DNA from: Flavobacteriia bacterium | GTDB taxonomy: Bacteria; Bacteroidota; Bacteroidia; Flavobacteriales; Flavobacteriaceae | Length of the DNA stretch: 32,742 bases | Direction: 5' to 3' | NCBI GenBank assembly: GCA_018500075.1 | Contig: JAHBAN010000134.1 | Location: forward strand, 1 to 32,742 | Shown: positions 30,094 through 32,742 of the stretch, in pieces | Position numbering within the stretch: position 1 is the first letter of the stretch | How the letters are laid out: each line of letters begins with the position of its first letter | Program-made: the position numbers and the translations under genes | The notes under the pieces: model-generated | What the model was told of the DNA's origin: nothing | What the model saw: only the letters and a program-made list of their open reading frames with translations | Database searches by the model: none

Positions 30094-30648
30094 TCAGTTC
30101 TGCGCCAGCTCCTGGCGCGCATCCCTGATGGCCGCCGCCATATTGCGCAGGGCGTCCGCGTGAAGGCTCTCGCCCTTCGCGCCCACCCGCGCACTGGGCA
30201 ACATCGGAAAGGTCACAAGCGACACTTCCCAAAGCTCCAGTTCCGTCAAAAGCCGTTGGCCCTTGTCTGTCTTACCGGCCTTTTTGGTGCGATACCCGAT
30301 CGACAGCCCGTCAATCGCGCCCGCCTCAATCAGCGCCGCCGCCTCGCGCCCCCTCTGGGTGCTGGCGAGCAAGCGGCCCTTCACAAAAAGCCCGCGCGCG
30401 TCCTCGCGGACCTCCTCCCAGATCCCGATGGGCTGGGCCGGATCGTGCTGCCAGAGCATTTTCACCCGCCGCCCCTCGGCGGCGAGCGTGGCAAGACTGG
30501 CCTCATACGCCCCCTTGCACACAATATCGCCGCCCTGATCACAGGCGCCAAACAGGCTCGCGTAACCGGCGATCAAACAGCCCTCCGTGACTGTAATCGC
30601 CTCGCCAAGGCGACAGAATTTTCGTTCAATATCCGTCTGATAACTCAT
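30094..30648 (-). CDS. g4: GTA prohead maturation protease (HK97 family, g4)
   Basis: A 184-residue serine protease of the HK97 prohead protease family (Rcc01686 homologue) that trims the capsid N-terminus. Catalytic His68 in MLWQHDP and Ser116 in DGLSIGYR are present, with an acidic residue in LWEVSLVTFPM beyond. The ATG at 30648 follows GGAGAA; a GTG one codon upstream is the alternative. It lies 36 bases before g5. Confidence 0.94.
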   Translation of the reverse strand: MSYQTDIERKFCRLGEAITVTEGCLIAGYASLFGACDQGGDIVCKGAYEASLATLAAEGRRVKMLWQHDPAQPIGIWEEVREDARGLFVKGRLLASTQRGREAAALIEAGAIDGLSIGYRTKKAGKTDKGQRLLTELELWEVSLVTFPMLPSARVGAKGESLHADALRNMAAAIRDARQELAQN

Positions 30649-30668
30649 CACTTTTCTCCAAAACCATG

Positions 30669-30971
30669 TCAGCCGCCGATCAGGCTGCCCTGCATCACAA
30701 ACGACATAAAGCCGCCAATGATCGCCGCGATAATCAGCCAGACCAGCCGCGCGATATGCCCGTCGATCTTGTCGAGCCGCCCGTCAATCTGGTTGAACCG
30801 TGCCACCATAAACTTGCGCTTTTCTTCACTCACCGCGCGCTCTGTCTCCATCGCGGCAACACTCAGCTCAAGCGAGGTGAGCCGCCGCTCGATATGACGC
30901 AGCATCGCGCGATAGCCCTCATAAGGCAGCAGCGCCTCAAGCCCCGCATCCGGCGGGCTAAGCTCACTCAT
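30669..30971 (-). CDS. g3.5: GTA g3.5 protein, small with a C-terminal membrane segment
   Basis: A 100-residue protein between portal and protease, the Rcc01685-position gene, function unknown. Residues 24-72 are charged and helical with coiled-coil spacing (HIERRLTSLELSVAAMETER onward). Residues about 75-93 (LVWLIIAAIIGGFMSFVM) are a clear hydrophobic helix. It is thus probably membrane-attached and not a structural part. The ATG at 30971 lies eight bases inside the portal gene end, with GGAG upstream. Confidence 0.82.
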   Translation of the reverse strand: MSELSPPDAGLEALLPYEGYRAMLRHIERRLTSLELSVAAMETERAVSEEKRKFMVARFNQIDGRLDKIDGHIARLVWLIIAAIIGGFMSFVMQGSLIGG

Positions 30972-32148
30972 CCTCTGTCGCTCCAAGCGCCGGAAGCCCG
31001 AGCAAGACGCGCTTTTCCGCCTCGGTCAAAAATCCCGCCCCGCTCACCCGCGCCCATTGCGCATCGCGCTCCGCCGCCAAAGCGGGCACCTGGTCCAGAT
31101 CGGGCTTCAGCTCAAAGCGCTCCCCCGAATGCTGTCCGATCCAGTCGGCAAGCTTGGCCGTCACCCTTGCGGCCAGCGGCAAAACGGTCAGCCGGTAAAA
31201 CGCACGGTTGGCCTCCTGATAATTGGCATAGGTCGCATCGCCCTGTATCCCGAGCAGCATCGGCGGAACCCCGAAGGCCAGCGCAATTTCGCGCGCCGCC
31301 GCGTCCTTGGTCTTCTGAAATTCCATATCCGAGGGCGAAAACCCCATCGGCTTCCAATCCAGCCCGCCCTCAAGCAGCATCGGCCGCCCCGCATTGCGCG
31401 CGCCTTGATAATTCGCCTCCATCTCGCTCACCAGCCGGTCATACTGGTCCGCACTCAAGCCGCTCTGCCCGTCGGCCCCGCGATAGACAATCGCTCCAGA
31501 GGGGCGCGCGGCGTTGTCCAGCAGCGCCTTGGTCCAGCGCGAGGCCGCATTGTGCACATCCACCGCCTGCGCCGCCGCCTGCATCGGCGAAAACCCGTAG
31601 TGGTCGTCTTGCGGATGAAAGTTGCGGATATGGCAGATCACAGGCGCGCCCTGACCCATGTGAAAGCGGTGCGTTTTGCCCGCCACCGTATAATCATAGG
31701 CCACCGCCCAGCCGTCACTGCCCGGCACAAGGCTCATCCGGTCCGAGCGCAGCACGTGCAGCTCAAGCGGTGTGTCGCCCTCCCCGCCCGCGGCCTCGAC
31801 ATAGGCATCGCCCGTCAGCAAAAGCTGGCCATAAAGCGCCTCCAGAAGCTCCGCGCGCCCCTGTGCCGGATTGGGCTGTTTCAAAAGCGCCAGAGCCGGA
31901 TGGACCTCATAGCGCCGCTCGGCGTCTTGCAACACAAGCGGCAGCGCCGCCGCCGCCTCGGCAATCATCTTGACCGAGCGAAACCCGACAGGGTTGCCCG
32001 CAAAGCCTGTGCGCGTCAGGCTGCGCGTGTCGCGCGGGCTCCAGGCCACGCGGCCCGCACCCTGCCAGGCAATCACACCGCCCGCCGCGCTCGCTTTTTG
32101 CTGCGGGGGCGTCGCCTTTGCTGTGCGAAAGAAATCAAATACCGTCAT
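30964..32148 (-). CDS. g3: GTA portal protein (HK97 family, g3)
   Basis: A 394-residue HK97-type portal (Rcc01684 homologue), the dodecameric ring through which DNA enters and leaves the head. Typical landmarks are FVAG-like NPVGFRSVKMIAEAAAALPL near residue 50, the LTGDAYVE strand, GFSPMQAAAQAVDVHNAA and GVPPMLLGIQGDATYANYQEA. The ATG at 32148 has AGGAG seven bases upstream; a TTG seven codons earlier is rejected. The preceding 112-base gap is AT-rich. Confidence 0.95.
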   Translation of the reverse strand: MTVFDFFRTAKATPPQQKASAAGGVIAWQGAGRVAWSPRDTRSLTRTGFAGNPVGFRSVKMIAEAAAALPLVLQDAERRYEVHPALALLKQPNPAQGRAELLEALYGQLLLTGDAYVEAAGGEGDTPLELHVLRSDRMSLVPGSDGWAVAYDYTVAGKTHRFHMGQGAPVICHIRNFHPQDDHYGFSPMQAAAQAVDVHNAASRWTKALLDNAARPSGAIVYRGADGQSGLSADQYDRLVSEMEANYQGARNAGRPMLLEGGLDWKPMGFSPSDMEFQKTKDAAAREIALAFGVPPMLLGIQGDATYANYQEANRAFYRLTVLPLAARVTAKLADWIGQHSGERFELKPDLDQVPALAAERDAQWARVSGAGFLTEAEKRVLLGLPALGATEDE

Positions 32149-32260
32149 ACCGCGCTCCTGATTACTCAATACTTACTGTGCATTACAAACCGATTCTCAT
32201 GTGAACAACAGGATCGGCGCTTGATCTGGAAGATGCCCCCAAACCTTTAAGAAGTCTTAA
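32149..32260 (-). other. AT-rich spacer between terminase and portal genes
   Basis: At 112 bases this is unusually long and AT-rich for the operon. TTAAGA-AG-TCTTAA (32247-32260) forms an inverted repeat immediately after the terminase stop. On the minus strand TTGTTC lies 17 bases before TAATGC, a poor promoter candidate. It holds no gene that can be supported. Confidence 0.4.
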
Positions 32261-32742
32261 CTAGAGCGTTCGCACCTGCGGGCTAAAGTGGGATTTTGCC
32301 GGCAAAACCATCAGCTCCGTCAACGCCCAGACAAGCGCATCGGTGCGGTCGGGGCTGCCCTTGCCGTGAAAGCCGTGCAGCGTCAGCTGGCACATCTCCT
32401 CCTCCAGCGCCGCCAGCCCGGTATAGTGATGCACGCGGCCCTGCTCATAGAGCGCCGCAATCGGTTCCGCGCGCGCCACCTTGCCGCGCGAGGCATGGAC
32501 TTTTCTCAATGAAATCAGCGGGTCAACCTGCCGGATCACCTGCTCAACCAGATCTCCCCCCTGATTGACTTCCGCCACCATCCGCTCCGCCTTCCAGCGC
32601 TGCATCGCCGCCACAGCCGCGCCCGCCCAAGCCATCGGGCTGGCGCCCTCCACGCTCGCATCCTCCAGAACATAGGCTTTCCAGTCCTGCACAGGCCCCT
32701 CAGCCACCACACCGGCCACAATGATTCCGCAGGCATCCGAGC
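32261..32742 (-). CDS. g2: GTA terminase large subunit, C-terminal part (g2), truncated by window
   Basis: The last 159 residues of the headful-packaging motor (Rcc01683 homologue); the start lies beyond the right edge. This part is the RNase H-like nuclease domain that cuts DNA. The opening SDACGIIVAGVV is the family's first metal-binding strand. Next come MVAEVNQGGDLVEQVIRQ and the late acidic cluster SPDRTDALVWALTEL that completes the active site. The ATPase domain is outside the window. Confidence 0.93.
   Translation of the reverse strand, partial: SDACGIIVAGVVAEGPVQDWKAYVLEDASVEGASPMAWAGAAVAAMQRWKAERMVAEVNQGGDLVEQVIRQVDPLISLRKVHASRGKVARAEPIAALYEQGRVHHYTGLAALEEEMCQLTLHGFHGKGSPDRTDALVWALTELMVLPAKSHFSPQVRTL

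Larger units (their letters stand above)
19877..32742 (-). mobile_element. Gene transfer agent (RcGTA-type) structural cluster, g2 to g15
   Basis: Sixteen leftward genes in the exact order of the Rhodobacter capsulatus GTA: terminase, portal, g3.5, protease, capsid, adaptor, stopper, tail terminator, tail tube, two chaperones, tape measure, distal tail, hub, peptidase, fibre. g1 would lie beyond the right edge, and g2 is cut. All frames are open, and most neighbours overlap by 1-14 bases. There is no integrase, replication or lysis gene, as expected for a domesticated GTA whose lysis and release genes are elsewhere. Particles of this type package random host DNA and deliver it to relatives. 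Confidence 0.96.

Noticed and set aside
19877..32742. Active temperate prophage
   Set aside because: No integrase, repressor, replication or lysis genes are seen in the window, no attachment sites were seen, and gene order is exactly that of a GTA.

Overview
The window is a GC-rich chromosomal segment of an alphaproteobacterium, almost certainly a member of the Rhodobacteraceae (roseobacter/Rhodobacter group). Three things point there: a C4-pathway 5-aminolevulinate synthase (HemA) very close to the Rhodobacter proteins, an amidase - PBP1A - prfB gene order typical of alphaproteobacteria, and a complete, collinear gene transfer agent (GTA) structural cluster of the Rhodobacter capsulatus RcGTA type. 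No rRNA, tRNA, CRISPR array, transposase or integrase was seen, so genus and species cannot be named.

Layout. 1-1798: an HTH regulator converging, with no spacer at all, on a DUF2189 membrane protein. 1964-9859: a leftward run of housekeeping genes: aminotransferase, AmiC-like cell-wall amidase, PBP1A (mrcA), release factor 2 (prfB) and an amidase-signature hydrolase. 9913-11990: a rightward pair of envelope genes, a BepA-like M48 metalloprotease with TPRs and a ScsC/DsbA-like thiol oxidoreductase, closed by a clear intrinsic terminator. 12075-16312: leftward ispG, a RodZ-like protein with two DUF4115 domains, and hemA. 16313-16561: a divergent control region with a near-consensus FNR-type box. 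16562-18798: a translationally coupled M20 dipeptidase and a fluoroacetate-dehalogenase-like hydrolase. 18916-19731: cysE, with its own good promoter. 19877 to the right edge: the GTA cluster, from the C-terminal part of the large terminase (g2, cut by the window edge) to the tail-fibre 'megatron' (g15), all leftward and all intact.

How the genes work together. The GTA genes are tightly packed, with many ATGA and TGATG overlaps, and encode a small siphovirus-like particle: DNA packaging (g2), portal (g3), prohead maturation and capsid (g4, g5), adaptor, stopper and tail terminator (g6-g8), tail tube, chaperones and tape measure (g9-g11) and baseplate/fibre (g12-g15). The left half is envelope building (PBP1A, AmiC-like, BepA-like, RodZ-like, ScsC-like) mixed with isoprenoid and haem synthesis.

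The GTA itself is a known system. The less obvious observations are: (i) a nested GC-rich stem followed by four U's in the only large gap inside the downstream part of the GTA operon, right after the major capsid gene; (ii) a G-run in the g10/g10.1 overlap that allows a +1 slip into the second tail-chaperone frame; (iii) a mosaic 3'-end repeat family with a shared head and variable hairpins (3450-3558 and 18781-18843); (iv) all catalytic and halide-pocket residues of fluoroacetate dehalogenase at a constant offset in the hydrolase at 17950; (v) an FNR-type box placed for class I activation of hemA; and (vi) operator-like repeats at two promoters near the left end.
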